Below the pieces are notes generated by a model. That model was not told the origin of the DNA. It saw only the letters and a program-made list of their open reading frames with translations, and did not search any database. DNA of 64,000 nucleotides from Verrucomicrobiota bacterium. Its GTDB lineage: Bacteria; Verrucomicrobiota; Verrucomicrobiia; Limisphaerales; UBA1319. Below are positions 63,665 through 64,000 of this stretch, piece after piece. A program made the translations under genes and the position numbers. The stretch covers positions 105,167 through 169,166 of the forward strand of contig JAKLFB010000008.1 in assembly GCA_022711435.1 (NCBI GenBank), in the 5' to 3' direction. Positions within the stretch are counted from its first letter, which is position 1, and the number at the start of each line of letters is the position of its first letter.

Positions 63665-64000
63665 CGCGTCTTGCCAAGGCAACGGCGGCCGCGATCCGGA
63701 CCTTCCGACGGATGTTCCAGGCCCGTTACGAGGGCGCCCAGCCCGGCGGCGGCCGGCGCAGCTACATCCCCGCCTTTCTGCAGGACGCGCGGTTTGACGC
63801 CGACGGGGCCACCCGATCCGAGCTGGTCCGCAAATCCCGGTATTTCGAGCGGAACAGCGCTCTGATGAACGCCTTTTGCGACCGGTTCGAGCAGTTCACG
63901 GTTGGGTCCAACGGTCTGCAGTTGACCCCGGCCAGCACGGACGAGGAATGGAACCTGCGGGCAATGGAGTGGTGGTCGGAGTGGTGCCAGTTCCCGGACC
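63658..64000 (+). CDS. Phage portal protein, lambda type (partial, runs off window)
   Basis: 114 residues are visible from the ATG at 63658. The sequence MLTRLAKATAAAIRTFRRMF, ARYEGAQPGGGRRSYIPAFLQDARFD and ELVRKSRYFERNSALMNAFCDRFEQFTVGSNGLQL is typical of the start of lambda gpB-type portals ('yeaA...r.l...sr.l.rnn....v...v..vVG.Gi'). The portal forms the DNA entry ring of the capsid. Continuation is beyond the window. Confidence 0.82.
   Translation, partial: MLTRLAKATAAAIRTFRRMFQARYEGAQPGGGRRSYIPAFLQDARFDADGATRSELVRKSRYFERNSALMNAFCDRFEQFTVGSNGLQLTPASTDEEWNLRAMEWWSEWCQFPD

Overview
The window is a GC-rich, gene-dense bacterial chromosome segment that most resembles Verrucomicrobiota. I infer this from the gene families present. 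They include a PEP-CTERM protein, a secreted protein of the 'VYSVNAVGYVN' type, sulfatase, GH78, BNR and LamG secreted proteins, a PQQ-like propeller, a WxPGxW-repeat protein and a fused two-domain FAD oxidoreductase. No rRNA or tRNA gene was found, so the phylum call is an inference.

Layout. 1-2953 (minus) is a translationally coupled electron-transfer module: tetraheme cytochrome c, Tat-exported 4x[4Fe-4S] protein, NrfD-type quinone protein, and the first codons of a fourth gene. 3444-12122 (minus) is a tight run of leuB, a giant FAD oxidoreductase, tmk, a GH101/129-like protein and a sulfatase. 12393-17298 (minus) is a three-gene glycan operon joined by ATGA overlaps: GH78 rhamnosidase, a GH-like protein with a C-terminal CBM9-like module, and a BNR sialidase-like protein. 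17451-20792 is a large LamG/Ig secreted protein. 20933-24359 holds ffh, a small sirohaem/Fe-S protein and an Xaa-Pro aminopeptidase. 24716-28971 holds a secreted cyclophilin, a PIG-L deacetylase, a NagB-like enzyme and a sugar-phosphate isomerase-like protein. 29486-33605 holds envelope proteins and their debris, including a frameshifted DUF6600-type pseudogene and a duplicated gene tail. 33646-44113 holds an acyltransferase-like membrane protein, a B12/radical SAM enzyme, mfd, dusB, two secreted proteins and a HAD phosphatase. 44374-49803 (plus) is glcD-glcF-metG-xerC. 50281-60306 holds ftsB, frr, pyrH, rsmB, acnA and a four-gene MacAB-like efflux operon. 60720-64000 is a prophage fragment in the lambda A-W-B order: truncated terminase, small ORF, a formylglycine-generating-enzyme-fold (FGE-fold) secreted protein, a gpW-like protein and a portal protein.

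The most unusual feature is a dispersed non-coding element of about 272 bp. It occurs four times (3050-3327, 29120-29400, 49801-50078, 60441-60719), with roughly 30-bp terminal inverted repeats, internal quasi-palindromes and 3-bp TWA target duplications. One copy sits exactly at the xerC stop codon, and one marks the broken edge of the prophage terminase. A solo end of the same element abuts the stop of the sialidase gene near 12393. The FGE-fold protein inside the prophage lacks the catalytic cysteines of real FGE, and its C-terminus looks like a diversity-generating-retroelement variable region, but no reverse transcriptase lies in the window.
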